DNA from: Curtobacterium sp. MCPF17_052
GTDB taxonomy: Bacteria; Actinomycetota; Actinomycetes; Actinomycetales; Microbacteriaceae
Assembly (NCBI RefSeq): GCF_003234085.1
Contig: NZ_QKSD01000008.1
Span: forward strand, 62,001 to 126,000
Length of the DNA: 64,000 nt
Reading direction: 5' to 3'
A program made the translations under genes and the position numbers. Below are positions 1-8,360 of the stretch, piece by piece; position 1 is the first letter of the stretch, and each line of letters starts with the position of its first letter. The notes under the pieces are model-generated. The model saw only the letters and a list, made by a program, of their open reading frames with translations, was not told the origin of the DNA and ran no database searches.

Positions 1-437
1 ATCACCATGTCGAAGTCCCGGGCCCAGGTCTCGTTGAGCGCCGTCTCCGGTTCGCGCTGCACCATCTCGACCCGGACGTCGGGGTGCTCGAGCGCCATCG
101 TGCGGAGCGCGGACGGCATCAGCGCGAGCGCGGCCGACTGGAACACCGCGACCCGGATGCGCCCCTGCACGCTCGTCAGCGTCGACTCGACCGAGGCCTG
201 CGCACGCTCCAGGGTGTCGAGCACCTCGCCCGCTGCCGCGACCAGCACCTCGGCCTGCGGCGTGAGTTGCAGGCGTCTCCCGGCACGGCGGAGCAGCTGG
301 ACGCCGGCCTCGCGCTCGAGCACGGCGAGCTGCTGCGACACCGCCGACGGGGTGAAGTTCATCGCTTCGGCGACGGCTGCGACCGTGCCCCGGATCGACA
401 GCTCACGGAGGAGCACTAGGCGACGGACGTCGAGCAT
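1..437 (-). CDS. LysR-type regulator divergent from putA (partial)
   Basis: The gene reads leftward off the window edge, so only about 145 N-terminal residues are visible. The N-terminus has a typical LysR winged helix-turn-helix, with the recognition-helix segment NFTPSAVSQQLAVLER, followed by the linker helix and the start of the effector domain. I chose the ATG at 437 because the family normally begins MLDVRRL; an in-frame ATG at 470 would add 11 residues of no family character. It is divergent from putA across an 82-bp gap that holds CGGT-N10-ACCG near 477-494. Inference: it controls proline catabolism, as LysR or Lrp regulators beside putA often do. The effector cannot be read from sequence. 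Confidence 0.88.
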   Translation of the reverse strand, partial: MLDVRRLVLLRELSIRGTVAAVAEAMNFTPSAVSQQLAVLEREAGVQLLRRAGRRLQLTPQAEVLVAAAGEVLDTLERAQASVESTLTSVQGRIRVAVFQSAALALMPSALRTMALEHPDVRVEMVQREPETALNETWARDFDMV

Positions 438-519
438 GTCGAAAGCGTAGCTGAGCTGAACGGAATGCATCAGGAACGGTTGCTTCCGCTACCGAAAGAG
501 CGCCCGTCACACTGTCCCC

Positions 520-3500
520 ATGACCGACGTCCAGCCGCGCTCCGACGCTGCCGCCCCGACCGTCCACGACGACCTCGCCGACGCGTCCGTCGCGCTCGTC
601 CGACAGTGGCTCGCCGAGGCCGAGACGTACCCCGTCGACGGCTCCGCGAAGCAGCTCGCCGGCGTCCTCGCCGACCCGAAGGGCCTCGCCTTCGCCGTCG
701 GCTTCGTGGACGGCGTCGTCCGCCCCGAGGACCTCGCCGTCGCGGCCCGCAAGCTCCGCGCCATCGCGCCGGACGCACCCGGGTTCCTGCCCGCCGCGCT
801 CCGCGGACTGGTGCGCCTCGGTGGCGGACTGGCACCGAGCCTCCCGACCGTCGTCGTGCCGATCGCCCGACGGGTGCTGCGGACCATGGTCGGCCACCTC
901 ATCGTCGACGCGACGGACGCGAAGCTCGGCCCCGCGATCGCGGGGATCAAGCAGGACGGCGTCCGCCTCAACGTGAACCTGCTCGGCGAAGCCGTGCTCG
1001 GGGAGCGCGAAGCCGCACGGCGTCTCGCCGGCACCCACGCGCTTCTCAGCCGTGACGACGTCGACTACGTCTCGATCAAGGTCTCCTCGACGGTCCATCC
1101 GCACTCGCCGTGGGCGTTCGACCACGCCGTCGACGACATCGTCGAGCAGCTCCGCCCGCTGTTCGAGCGGGCCGCAGCGGCATCGCCGAAGAAGTTCATC
1201 AACCTCGACATGGAGGAGTACAAGGACCTCGACGTCACCATCGCGGTCTTCACGAAGCTCCTCGACGAGCCGCAGTTCGCCGACCTCGAAGCGGGGATCG
1301 TCCTGCAGGCGTACCTGCCCGACGCCCTCGCCGCGATGGAGCACCTGCAGGAGTGGTCGGCCGCCCGCCGGGCACGCGGCGGCGCGGACATCAAGGTCCG
1401 GCTCGTCAAGGGCGCGAACCTGCCGATGGAGCAGGTCGAGGCGTCCGTACACGGCTGGCCGCTCGCGACGTGGCACACCAAGCAGGACTCGGACACGAAC
1501 TACAAGCGCGTGCTCGACTGGGCGCTGACGCCCGAGCGCATCGCGAACGTGCGGGTCGGCGTCGCCGGGCACAACCTGTTCGACGTCGCGCACGCGTGGC
1601 TGCTGGCCGGGCAGCGCGGGGTCCGGGACGGCATCGAGTTCGAGATGCTGCTCGGCATGGCGCAGGGGCAGGCCGCCGCGGTGAAGAAGACCGTCGGCTC
1701 ACTGCTCCTCTACACGCCGGTCGTGCACCCGGGGGAGTTCGACGTCGCCATCGCCTACCTGATCCGCCGTCTCGAAGAGGGCGCGTCGCAGGACAACTTC
1801 ATGTCCGCGGTGTTCTCGCTCGCGTCCTCCCCGACGCTCTTCGCCCGCGAGGAAGCCCGCTTCCGCGACTCGCTGGCACCGCTCGCCCTGCCCGGCGGAC
1901 TCGACGCCCCGGCACCGCACCGCGTCGCGGACCGGTACGCCGCCGTCGACCGCCCGGCGCCCGGCCACTTCGAGAACACGCCGGACAGTAACCCGTCCGT
2001 CGGATCGGTCCGGGAGTGGGGCGCCGGCATCACCGCCCGCATCGCCTCGTCGACGCTCGGGGTCTCGGCCGTCCGGGAGGCCCGGATCACCTCCGCCTCG
2101 ACCCTCGAGTCCGCCCTGCGGCGCGTCCGTGCCGCCGGCACCACGTGGGGCTCGTGGTCCGGCGCGGCCCGTGGTGCCGTCCTGCACGCCGTCGGTGACG
2201 CCTTGGAGGCGAACCGCGCCGCCCTCATCGAGGTGATGGCGTCGGAGACCGGCAAGACCATCGACCAGGCCGACCCGGAGGTGTCCGAGGCGATCGACTT
2301 CGCGCACTTCTACGGCGAACTCGCGGCCTCCCTCGACACCGTCGACGGCGCCTCCTTCACCCCGGTGGCCCTGACGCTGGTCACCCCGCCGTGGAACTTC
2401 CCCGTGGCGATCCCGGCCGGGTCGACGCTGGCCGCGCTGGCAGCCGGATCCGCCGTCGTGCTGAAGCCCGCGCCGCCGGCCGCGCGCAGCGGTGCCGTCC
2501 TGGCGTCGGTGATCGAGACCGCCCTCGACGCGCACGGCGCTCCCGCCGACGTGCTGGCGTTCCTCGACGTCGAAGAGTCCTCGCTCGGCAAGGCCCTCAT
2601 CGCGTCGCCGCTCGTCGACCGCGTGATCCTGACCGGCGCGTACGAGACGGCCGAGCTGTTCCGGTCCTTCCGTCCCGACCTGCCGCTGCTCGCCGAGACG
2701 TCCGGCAAGAACGCCGTCATCGTGACCCCGTCGGCGGACCTCGACCTCGCCGTGAAGGACGTCGTCGCCTCGGCCTTCGGCCACGCGGGGCAGAAGTGCT
2801 CGGCCGCGTCGCTCGTCGTCATGGTCGGCTCGGTCGCGAAGTCCAAGCGCTTCCGCAACCAGCTCCTCGACGCCGTGTCCTCGCTGACCGTCGGCTACCC
2901 GACCGACCCGACGACCCAGATGGGGCCGATCATCGAACCGGCGTCCGGCAAGCTGCTCGACGGTCTCACGACGCTCGGCGCGGGGGAGTCGTGGGCGGTC
3001 GAGCCGAAGCAGCTCGACGAGACCGGGAAGCTCTGGAGCCCCGGTGTCCGGCAGGGCGTCCGGCGGGGCTCGGACTACCACCGCACCGAGTACTTCGGCC
3101 CGATCCTCGGCGTCATGACCGCCGAGACCCTGGACGAAGCCATCGACATCGTCAACGAGGTCGACTACGGCCTGACCTCGGGTCTGCACTCCCTGGACCC
3201 GGGCGAGATCGGCACGTGGCTCGCGCGGATCCAGGCGGGCAACCTCTACGTCAACCGGAGCATCACGGGCGCCATCGTCCGCCGCCAGCCGTTCGGCGGG
3301 TGGAAGAAGTCCGCCGTGGGTGCGGGCACGAAGGCCGGCGGCGTCAACTACCTGGTCGGGCTCGGCTCCTGGGCGTCGGCGGCCGCCACCACCGGGTCCA
3401 CGCCGTCGTCGGCCGTGTCGGCGTTCGTCCGCGCGACCGGGGTGGACTCCGAGTCCCTCGGCCGCGCGGTGGCGTCGGACGAGCATGCCTGGACGTCGGA

Positions 3501-3999
3501 GTTCGGTGTCGCCGCGGACGTCTCGGCGCTGACCGCCGAGCGGAACGTCTTCCGCTACCTGCCGTACCCGGGGGTGCAGGTGCGACTGGCTTCTCCTGCG
3601 GAGGGTTCCGACGCCGATGTCGACGGCCTCGTGCGGGTCGTCGCCGCGGCGCTGCGGGCCGGTACCGGGGTCGACGTCTCGGTCGCCGACGACCTGCCCG
3701 CGTCGGTCGCCTCGGTGCTCCGCGGACTGTCGATCGTCGGCACGCTCCGGCAGGGGGAGTCCGACGACACCTTCGCCGCCCGCATCGCCGCTGGTCCCTC
3801 CACCCGGGTGCGCCTCATCGGCGGGGACGCTGCTGCCCTGGCGGTCGGGACGAACGGACGCCCGGACATCGCGGTGTACGCCGAGCCGGTGACCGAGGCC
3901 GGGCGGATCGAGATGCTGCCGTTCCTCCGCGAGCAGGCGGTGTCCATCACGGCGCATCGGTTCGGCACGCCGAACCACCTGTCCGACGACCTCATCTGA
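520..3999 (+). CDS. putA: Bifunctional proline dehydrogenase / P5C dehydrogenase
   Basis: A 1159-residue PutA that oxidises proline to glutamate: an FAD-dependent proline dehydrogenase makes pyrroline-5-carboxylate and an NAD-dependent aldehyde dehydrogenase finishes. The N-terminal half has the proline dehydrogenase barrel, including RLVKGANLPMEQ. The second half is an aldehyde dehydrogenase with the cofactor-site segment TPPWNFPVAIPAG, the general base in LLAETSGKN (Glu726) and the nucleophile in GQKCSA (Cys760). The last 200 residues are a less conserved C-terminal part. There is no ribbon-helix-helix DNA-binding domain at the N-terminus, so this PutA is probably not an autorepressor, which fits control by the divergent LysR gene. 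The ATG follows a gap with no strong Shine-Dalgarno. Confidence 0.96.
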   Translation: MTDVQPRSDAAAPTVHDDLADASVALVRQWLAEAETYPVDGSAKQLAGVLADPKGLAFAVGFVDGVVRPEDLAVAARKLRAIAPDAPGFLPAALRGLVRLGGGLAPSLPTVVVPIARRVLRTMVGHLIVDATDAKLGPAIAGIKQDGVRLNVNLLGEAVLGEREAARRLAGTHALLSRDDVDYVSIKVSSTVHPHSPWAFDHAVDDIVEQLRPLFERAAAASPKKFINLDMEEYKDLDVTIAVFTKLLDEPQFADLEAGIVLQAYLPDALAAMEHLQEWSAARRARGGADIKVRLVKGANLPMEQVEASVHGWPLATWHTKQDSDTNYKRVLDWALTPERIANVRVGVAGHNLFDVAHAWLLAGQRGVRDGIEFEMLLGMAQGQAAAVKKTVGSLLLYTPVVHPGEFDVAIAYLIRRLEEGASQDNFMSAVFSLASSPTLFAREEARFRDSLAPLALPGGLDAPAPHRVADRYAAVDRPAPGHFENTPDSNPSVGSVREWGAGITARIASSTLGVSAVREARITSASTLESALRRVRAAGTTWGSWSGAARGAVLHAVGDALEANRAALIEVMASETGKTIDQADPEVSEAIDFAHFYGELAASLDTVDGASFTPVALTLVTPPWNFPVAIPAGSTLAALAAGSAVVLKPAPPAARSGAVLASVIETALDAHGAPADVLAFLDVEESSLGKALIASPLVDRVILTGAYETAELFRSFRPDLPLLAETSGKNAVIVTPSADLDLAVKDVVASAFGHAGQKCSAASLVVMVGSVAKSKRFRNQLLDAVSSLTVGYPTDPTTQMGPIIEPASGKLLDGLTTLGAGESWAVEPKQLDETGKLWSPGVRQGVRRGSDYHRTEYFGPILGVMTAETLDEAIDIVNEVDYGLTSGLHSLDPGEIGTWLARIQAGNLYVNRSITGAIVRRQPFGGWKKSAVGAGTKAGGVNYLVGLGSWASAAATTGSTPSSAVSAFVRATGVDSESLGRAVASDEHAWTSEFGVAADVSALTAERNVFRYLPYPGVQVRLASPAEGSDADVDGLVRVVAAALRAGTGVDVSVADDLPASVASVLRGLSIVGTLRQGESDDTFAARIAAGPSTRVRLIGGDAAALAVGTNGRPDIAVYAEPVTEAGRIEMLPFLREQAVSITAHRFGTPNHLSDDLI

Positions 4000-4085
4000 C
4001 GACTACTGTCGCCGACGGGCAGCGCGGGTAGCCGATCGACGCCGGCCTCGGAGCGCTCCGGGGTCGGTGTCGCTACAACGGGTGC

Positions 4086-4241
4086 ATGTGTGAGTCAGCG
4101 CAGTGCCCGGTGTGCGGGAAGTCCACCTGGACCGGATGTGGCGAGCACGTGCGTGAGGTCCTCCGGGGCGTCCGCCGTCGTGACCGCTGCACCGGTCACG
4201 GTGTGCCGCGGTACCTCCTCGAGGAGAACGGCTTCCGGTAG
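4086..4241 (+). CDS. 51-residue cysteine-rich small protein
   Basis: A very small gene starting MCESAQCPVCGKSTWTGCG. Cys2, Cys7, Cys10, Cys18 and Cys35, together with His21 and His38, could form a zinc site. The pattern CxxCGK(S/T)TWxGCGxH is one I recall from short uncharacterised actinobacterial, and even plant, proteins, so it is unlikely to be a chance frame. No Shine-Dalgarno precedes the ATG. Instead TACAAC at 4074-4079 ends six bases before it, as in other probably leaderless genes of this window. It lies 86 bp after putA and is convergent with the TetR gene. Function unknown; a metal-binding or RNA-binding role would be a guess. Confidence 0.72.
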   Translation: MCESAQCPVCGKSTWTGCGEHVREVLRGVRRRDRCTGHGVPRYLLEENGFR

Positions 4242-4273
4242 CGGGCGGTCGGTTGTCCGGTCGCTCCGCCCGT

Positions 4274-4900
4274 TCACCGGGTGGGACGCAGGATGTACTC
4301 GAATGTCGTACGTGCCCGCTCGGGGTCCGGGGTCTCGCCCGAGATCAGGTCCGCGTAGGTGAACGACTCCGAGACACGCACGAGCAGCCGTCCGAGTTCG
4401 TCGGGGGAGAGCGGTGCCGGGTCGAACGTGCCGGCGTGCTGCTCGGTGGCGATCAGGGAGGCGACGACCGCCACGAACCGCCGTTGGACGTCACTGTCCG
4501 TCGTCGTGAGCAGGCGCAGTGCACGAGCGGGCTCCCGGGTCAGGAACGTCCGGAAGTACGGCGCCCGGATCAGGTCCGCCGTGAACCGGTCGAGGACGTC
4601 GACGATCCGTGCTGCTCCCGACGCGGCTGCGGCACGACCGGCGGCGTCGAGCGTGGGGACGGCGAGCGACCAGAGGATCTCCGAGAGCAGCTGGTCGCGG
4701 TTCCCGACCCAGCGGAACAGCGAGGTGCGGTCGACCCCGAGCAACGACGCGAGCGCCCCCATGTCGATACGGGCGCCGTCGATGAAGCTGTGGCGCGCGG
4801 CACGGAACGCACGCTGGGAGTCGGGGTGGGCCTCCAGTCGGGCGGCGAGGGCACTCGGGACGAGGGCCGAGCCGAGCGCGCCGAGTGCCTGCCTGCTCAC
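4274..4900 (-). CDS. TetR-family regulator (QsdR-like)
   Basis: About 208 residues if it starts at the GTG preceded by GGGGGGAACC. A TTG 33 bases upstream would add 11 residues and has no ribosome site. The N-terminal helix-turn-helix is recognisable in DMGALASLLGVDRTSLFRWVGNRDQLL, where the usual family tyrosine is replaced by FRW; this form and the C-terminal region resemble QsdR-type TetR regulators. It is divergent from an acyl-CoA dehydrogenase gene with only 63 bp between the chosen starts. It therefore probably represses that gene and itself, with an acyl-CoA or lactone-like ligand as a natural guess. Confidence 0.87.
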   Translation of the reverse strand: MSRQALGALGSALVPSALAARLEAHPDSQRAFRAARHSFIDGARIDMGALASLLGVDRTSLFRWVGNRDQLLSEILWSLAVPTLDAAGRAAAASGAARIVDVLDRFTADLIRAPYFRTFLTREPARALRLLTTTDSDVQRRFVAVVASLIATEQHAGTFDPAPLSPDELGRLLVRVSESFTYADLISGETPDPERARTTFEYILRPTR

Positions 4901-4930
4901 GGTTCCCCCCGAGTCGTCGTACCCGTCTTG

Positions 4931-4958
4931 CAACGTTTTCGAGAATGATGCATCGTTG
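4931..4958. promoter_or_regulatory. Inverted repeat between TetR and acyl-CoA dehydrogenase genes
   Basis: CAACG and its complement CGTTG flank an 18-bp centre, within the divergent promoter region. The position suits a TetR operator covering both promoters. The arms are short, so this is a suggestion only. Confidence 0.35.
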
Positions 4959-4963
4959 GGGTC

Positions 4964-6157
4964 ATGTCAACGACGGCTGCGCAGACGCCCCTGCTGGAAT
5001 CCGACTTCTACCGGTTCCAGGAGCAGCTGACCGACCAGGAACGCGCCTCCCTGGGGAAGCTCCGCGAGTACCTCGAGCGCGACGTCGCACCCATCGCCGA
5101 CGAGTACTGGGCCCGCGCCGAGTTCCCGAAGCAGGTCATCGCACCGCTCGCCGAGCTCGGCATGTACGGCCCCGGGGTCCCGTTGGTCCGCCAGTTCGAG
5201 AACTCCGCCGTCTACCGCGGCTGGGCGGCCCTCGAACTCGGCCGTGTCGACGCCGGCGTCGCGACCTTCATCGGGGTGCAGTCCGGCCTGGCCATGAACT
5301 CCATCGCGGTTGCGGGCAGCGACGAGCAGCAGCGCGAATGGCTGCCCCGGATGGCCTCCGGCGAGATCGTCGGCGCCTTCGGCCTGACCGAGCCGCTGTC
5401 CGGCAGTGACTCCGCCCGCGGTCTGCGGACCACCGCCAGTCACGAGGGCGACACCTGGGTGCTCAACGGCGCGAAGCGGTGGATCGGCAACGCCACGTTC
5501 GCCGACGTCGTCGTGATCTGGGCGAAGGACGTCGCCGACGGTCAGGTGAAGGGCTTCCTCGTGACCTCGGACACCCCGGGCTTCACCGCGACGAAGATCG
5601 AGGACAAGATCGCCCTCCGCTCGGTGCAGAACGCCGACATCACACTCGAGGACGTCCGCGTCCCCGAAGCCCGCCGACTGCAGCACGCCGACTCGTTCCG
5701 GTCGACTGCGACGGTGCTCCGCCTGACCCGCACCGAGGTGGCATGGCAGGCCGTCGGCATCTCGGTCGGTGCCTACGAGGCGGCACTGCGCTACGCCCGC
5801 GAGCGTGTGCAGTTCGGCAAGCCGATCGCCTCGCACCAGCTCATCCAGGACCTGCTCGTGAAGTCCCTCGCCAACATCACCGCCTCGATCGCCCTCTGCA
5901 CGCAGGCGTCGGCCCTGCAGGACCAGGGACTGGGCGGCGACGAGCACTCCGCGATGGCGAAGGCCTTCGCCACCGCCCGGATGCGCGAGACGGTCGGCTG
6001 GTGCCGCGAGGTGCAGGGCGGCAACGGCATCGTCCTCGAGAAGGGTGTGGCCCGGTTCTTCGCCGACGCCGAGGCGATCTACTCGTACGAGGGCACGCGC
6101 GAGGTCAACACGCTCATCGTCGGTCGCGCCGTGACGGGTCAGGCCGCGTTCGTCTGA
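4964..6157 (+). CDS. Acyl-CoA dehydrogenase, glutaryl-CoA dehydrogenase-like
   Basis: A 397-residue flavoprotein that would introduce an alpha-beta double bond into an acyl-CoA and pass electrons to ETF. It has the three-part family fold: an N-terminal helical domain, a middle beta domain with the FAD segment GAFGLTEPLSGSD, and a C-terminal domain with RVQFGKPIASHQL. The segment YSYEGTREVNTLIVGR carries the catalytic glutamate (Glu376) where short-chain and glutaryl-CoA dehydrogenases have it. GNGI before it fits the glutaryl-CoA subgroup, but the substrate cannot be fixed from sequence. It is likely regulated by the adjacent divergent TetR gene. The gene stands alone, with no ETF or thiolase nearby. 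Confidence 0.92.
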   Translation: MSTTAAQTPLLESDFYRFQEQLTDQERASLGKLREYLERDVAPIADEYWARAEFPKQVIAPLAELGMYGPGVPLVRQFENSAVYRGWAALELGRVDAGVATFIGVQSGLAMNSIAVAGSDEQQREWLPRMASGEIVGAFGLTEPLSGSDSARGLRTTASHEGDTWVLNGAKRWIGNATFADVVVIWAKDVADGQVKGFLVTSDTPGFTATKIEDKIALRSVQNADITLEDVRVPEARRLQHADSFRSTATVLRLTRTEVAWQAVGISVGAYEAALRYARERVQFGKPIASHQLIQDLLVKSLANITASIALCTQASALQDQGLGGDEHSAMAKAFATARMRETVGWCREVQGGNGIVLEKGVARFFADAEAIYSYEGTREVNTLIVGRAVTGQAAFV

Positions 6158-6169
6158 CCCGTCACCGCC

Positions 6170-7048
6170 TCACGCCCAGAACGACGCGACCCGCTCCGCC
6201 GCCTGCTCCGCCTGGGCCCGCCCGGCCTCCGCGGAGGGCCGCTGCGTCGACAGCGCCAACGAGTTGGTCCCGAAGGCCCGCTGCGACGCCTCGTCGGCGA
6301 CCAGGACCTCCACCTGCGACCCGGCGTCGCGGAGGGCTGCGACGGACCGGTCGAGCCACGGCCCGAGCGGCGACGGCCCCTCCGGGCTGCAGGCGATCAC
6401 CAGGACCCGCTCGTACCCGGCGGCCACGTCGGCGTTCGTCGCCGACCGCACCCCACCGTCGACGTACGGGTGCCCGTCGATGCGCACGGGCGACCAGACG
6501 ATCGGCACCGAGCAGCTCGCCGCGACCGCACGCTCCAGCGGCACGCCGTCCTCGGCCCGGAACACCCGGAAGGAGCCGTCCACCGCGTCGACCGTGGTCA
6601 CCGCGTAGGGCTGCTCCGGCCACTCGGCACCGGGCAGCGTCTGCCGGAAGGTGGCCACGCGCTCGTCGTCGCTCTGGCCCGTGGTGACCTCCTGCGCCGC
6701 CGCACCGACCCGCGCACGGGCGTCCTGCTCGGACGTGGCGCCCTGCATCGCGGCGGCGAACCGCTGCTCGACCGCGGTCACGTCCACGGCCGCCGGCTCC
6801 TCGTACGTCGTCGGCAGGGGGCTCGACTGCTGCTCGTAGGCCGTCTGCACTGCGCCGGCGCGGAGGAACGTCCCCACGACACTCCCCGCACTCGTCCCGA
6901 CCACCAGGTCCGCGGCGCCGAGATCGACCCCGGCGTCCTCGAGTGCGGACAGGACGCCGAGCTCCCAGGCGATGCCGGCGACCCCACCGCCTCCGAGGAC
7001 GATGGCGCGTGTTCCGGGCGTGGGCGTGGGCTGTGCAACATCGGTCAT
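6170..7048 (-). CDS. Patatin-like phospholipase
   Basis: A 292-residue soluble lipid acyl hydrolase. The patatin signatures are in order: the oxyanion loop GGGGVAG at residues 16-22, the nucleophile elbow GTSAG about 30 residues further on, and the catalytic aspartate in YVDGGVRSA in the second half. Serine and aspartate form the patatin dyad. No signal peptide or membrane segment is visible, so it is probably cytoplasmic. The ATG is preceded by a perfect AGGAGG only one base away, which is an unusually tight spacing. It is convergent with the acyl-CoA dehydrogenase 12 bp away. Its substrate is unknown. Confidence 0.9.
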   Translation of the reverse strand: MTDVAQPTPTPGTRAIVLGGGGVAGIAWELGVLSALEDAGVDLGAADLVVGTSAGSVVGTFLRAGAVQTAYEQQSSPLPTTYEEPAAVDVTAVEQRFAAAMQGATSEQDARARVGAAAQEVTTGQSDDERVATFRQTLPGAEWPEQPYAVTTVDAVDGSFRVFRAEDGVPLERAVAASCSVPIVWSPVRIDGHPYVDGGVRSATNADVAAGYERVLVIACSPEGPSPLGPWLDRSVAALRDAGSQVEVLVADEASQRAFGTNSLALSTQRPSAEAGRAQAEQAAERVASFWA

Positions 7049-7115
7049 GCCTCCTGCATACCAAGTCCGGCGATGAACGCGCACCACGTCCGCTCGGCGG
7101 ACCCGACCACGACCC

Positions 7116-7157
7116 GGACGGGAGGCACGGATCACCCCCGCCCCGCGCCTCCCGTCC
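7116..7157. repeat. GGACGGGAGGC palindrome in a divergent promoter region
   Basis: GGACGGGAGGC and its complement GCCTCCCGTCC are separated by 20 bases. The same arms occur in terminator-like hairpins elsewhere in this window. Here, however, the element lies between two divergent genes and ends 16 bases before the TACCGT -10 box of the rightward gene, so a plain terminator role does not fit well. Confidence 0.7.
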
Positions 7158-7184
7158 GTCGGTGGTCGGCCCTACCGTGCTCGT

Positions 7185-8021
7185 GTGGGACAGGGGAACG
7201 GACGGCGCGGGCGCGCCGGTGACGTGGTGCTGCCGATCGTGGCGGCGGCGTTGCCGACGGCGGTGTTCCAGGTGCCCAACCTCGTCGGTGTCCCGGTCGA
7301 GCGCGTGTGGCTCGTCGTGTCGGCGCTGGCGGTGTTCGTCGCCGTCGTCGTCTGGCAGGTGCTCCGGGCGCGTCGCGGCGCGCGTGCACGGGCCTCGGCG
7401 GAGGACACCGGTGCTGCGGCGCTCGCAGCGTACGAGGTGGCGGTGCAGTACGGGTTCGGGCAGATCGCGACCCGGCTGACCCGGTTCGCGACGCACGACC
7501 CGGTGACCCGGCGCATCGAACTCGGCGGGTTCGCCGACCGGGCCGCGGCCGCACTGGCGTTCTACCTGCTGCCGCACGTGCCCGACGTCCGGGCGAACGT
7601 GTACCTGCTGTCGACGGCGCTCGACGCCCTCGAACCGATCGGGCACGGCGGAGCGGGCGACACCGCGGGCACCTTCCGCGCCGGCACCCCGTACGGCGAC
7701 CGGAACCTGGAGTGGGTGCTGCAGGGTGGTCCGCCGCGGGTCGTCCCGGACCGGGAGTCCGACGTCGACGCCGAGGACGACGACCCCGAGTTCGCACCCC
7801 GCTGGCGGTCCTACGTGGCGGTCGTCGTCCGGTCCGAGGACTACTCGTTCGGCATGCTCACGGTCGACAGTCCCGCGCCGGGTGCGTTCACCGACCTCGA
7901 CGTGCGGAACGTCGCCGTCATCGCCGAGTACGTGGCGACGGCCTGTGTGCTGGCCTTCCCGCCGGTGCCCGAGGCGGGTGTCGAGCCGCTGTCGGGCCCT
8001 CTACGTACCCTGACGCCATGA
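7185..8021 (+). CDS. Membrane-anchored GAF-like domain protein
   Basis: About 278 residues. The first 65 hold one long or two short hydrophobic segments (near residues 14-30 and 41-60) followed by an arginine-rich stretch, so the rest should face the cytoplasm. The remainder resembles a GAF domain: an alpha-beta pattern, a late strand in SYVAVVVRSEDYSFGMLTVD, and a closing helix near VIAEYVATACVLAFPP. The GTG start is six bases after TACCGT (7173-7178) with no Shine-Dalgarno, suggesting a leaderless mRNA. It overlaps the next small gene by ATGA. The ligand is unknown, and no output domain is fused. Confidence 0.75.
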   Translation: MGQGNGRRGRAGDVVLPIVAAALPTAVFQVPNLVGVPVERVWLVVSALAVFVAVVVWQVLRARRGARARASAEDTGAAALAAYEVAVQYGFGQIATRLTRFATHDPVTRRIELGGFADRAAAALAFYLLPHVPDVRANVYLLSTALDALEPIGHGGAGDTAGTFRAGTPYGDRNLEWVLQGGPPRVVPDRESDVDAEDDDPEFAPRWRSYVAVVVRSEDYSFGMLTVDSPAPGAFTDLDVRNVAVIAEYVATACVLAFPPVPEAGVEPLSGPLRTLTP

Positions 8022-8203
8022 CGACGTTCAGTCCTTCCGGCGCGGCCCGGTTCGGCCGCGCGCGGGTGGCACCCCTGCGGTCCGCCGGCAGCGACGACCA
8101 GGACTACGACGACCCGCGCGTCGTCGCGGCGAACCTGCAGCGGGCGACGGCCGCGGCACGGGCCCAGCTGGCGCGGGCAAGCGGCGGGCGCCGGCGGGAA
8201 TGA
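8018..8203 (+). CDS. 61-residue basic small protein
   Basis: A short gene starting MTTFSPSGAARFGRARV and ending in a basic RASGGRRRE tail. It has a mid-section helix rich in Ala and Gln and an acidic patch DDQDYDDPR. I do not recognise it. Its ATG overlaps the stop of the membrane GAF-like gene, which suggests translational coupling. TACCCT at 8006-8011 also ends six bases before this ATG, so it may have its own leaderless transcript. The pairing with the membrane sensor is the only clue to function. Confidence 0.55.
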   Translation: MTTFSPSGAARFGRARVAPLRSAGSDDQDYDDPRVVAANLQRATAAARAQLARASGGRRRE

Positions 8204-8234
8204 CCTCACCCGCACCACGGTGCGGACCGGACGG

Positions 8235-8294
8235 GCACAACGGATGCCGATCCGAACCGCGGACCTCCGTGGTTCGAACCCGTCTCGGTTGTGC
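8235..8294. other. Structured intergenic element with tRNA-like features
   Basis: This lies in the 157-bp convergent gap after the small basic protein. The outer arms GCACAAC and GTTGTGC pair perfectly over seven base pairs, like an acceptor stem. Inside, GAACCGCGG and CCGTGGTTC form a nine-pair hairpin with one G-U pair and the loop ACCT; GGTTCGAACC, a T-loop-like string, follows. At 60 bases it is too short for a working tRNA, and the T and D arms do not close. It could be a decayed tRNA end, a bidirectional terminator or an unknown RNA. Confidence 0.4.
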
Positions 8295-8360
8295 GGCGCC
8301 GAAGCGCACAGGTGCCGCAGTGCGACCGCGCAGCAGCGTGGCGCCGCGCCGGCGCCGGCG

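Noticed and set aside
403..3978. Long open frames on the minus strand opposite putA
   Set aside because: They are Arg/Gly/Asp-rich mirror frames produced by high third-position GC and lack any family motif; the + strand encodes a clear PutA.
8235..8294. A functional tRNA gene
   Set aside because: The element is only 60 bases long, has no proper D arm, and the T stem does not pair.
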